From assembly GCA_934167755.1 (NCBI GenBank), contig CAKPLT010000016.1:1-40769 (forward strand): a stretch of 40,769 nt of DNA, read 5' to 3'. The notes under the pieces were generated by a model. It saw only the letters and a list, made by a program, of their open reading frames with translations. It was not told the DNA's origin and searched no databases. Source of the stretch: an uncultured Clostridia bacterium. Its GTDB lineage: Bacteria > Bacillota > Clostridia > TANB77 > CAG-508. How positions within the stretch are numbered: the stretch's first letter is position 1; every line of letters begins with the position of its first letter. The position numbers and the translations under genes are program-made. Shown here one piece after another: positions 40,748 to 40,769 of this stretch.

Positions 40748-40769
40748 TATTTTTAATAAAATAAACACA

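Overview
The window looks like a chromosomal segment of a very AT-rich, spore-forming member of the Firmicutes (class Clostridia is the best guess, possibly an uncultured gut lineage). The grounds are the cotJ spore-coat genes, a YtvI-type sporulation membrane protein, strong AGGAGG ribosome sites, canonical TTGACA-N17-TATAAT promoters, and housekeeping secA and murD. TGA is a real stop codon here.

Layout. 1-1185 is a graveyard of minus-strand fragments (class B sortase, replication-initiator N-terminus) that ends inside a truncated cotJC; cotJB and cotJA follow. 2285-2570 is a promoter, tRNA-Met/Ile2(CAT), tRNA-Tyr and terminator. 2753-6536 holds an M29 aminopeptidase and a probable restriction-modification pair whose C5 methyltransferase carries a late frameshift. 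6537-9045 holds a DUF3800 remnant, an LRV-like protein and debris of an older mobile element. 9046-21527 is a 12.5 kb integrative mobilizable element inserted in the 3' end of secA. It has a secA-proximal integrase (nonsense codon plus deletion), a helicase-like ATPase with a long structured leader, a pMV158-like oriT and MobV relaxase, an excisionase-like gene, a second (frameshifted) integrase, and cargo: histidine phosphatase, unknown protein, alpha/beta hydrolase, RhuM-like protein, and an AAA ATPase fused to a DUF4435/TOPRIM-like domain that resembles a single-gene PARIS defence system. 21449-25881 holds secA and a beta-CASP metallo-hydrolase. 26511-31820 is a six-gene surface-glycan operon (GT2, GT-C, WecE transaminase, ATP-grasp, two small EamA/SMR subunits). 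The remainder holds a DUF1980-type protein, YtvI, a CBS-pair protein, a PHP phosphoesterase, a thymidylate-kinase-like protein, a ClpX-like AAA+ protein, a Pro/Arg-rich protein, MurD, a Cmk-like kinase and a 32-residue Asn-rich peptide.

The least explained signals are non-coding. (1) Two very long imperfect hairpins (26021-26486 and 38136-38335) have unrelated distal arms but the same 34-nt apical core, each placed 19-24 nt after the last gene of a minus-strand unit. (2) A 29-bp repeat with TTACCA/TGGTAA ends occurs at three intergenic sites, two copies identical. (3) A GGGACCGGGTACA palindrome family extends the ytvI reading frame. (4) A conserved ~110-nt block lies in the leader of the element's helicase gene, with a second diverged copy in the older element's debris. 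All calls come from reading the sequence; no database search was run.
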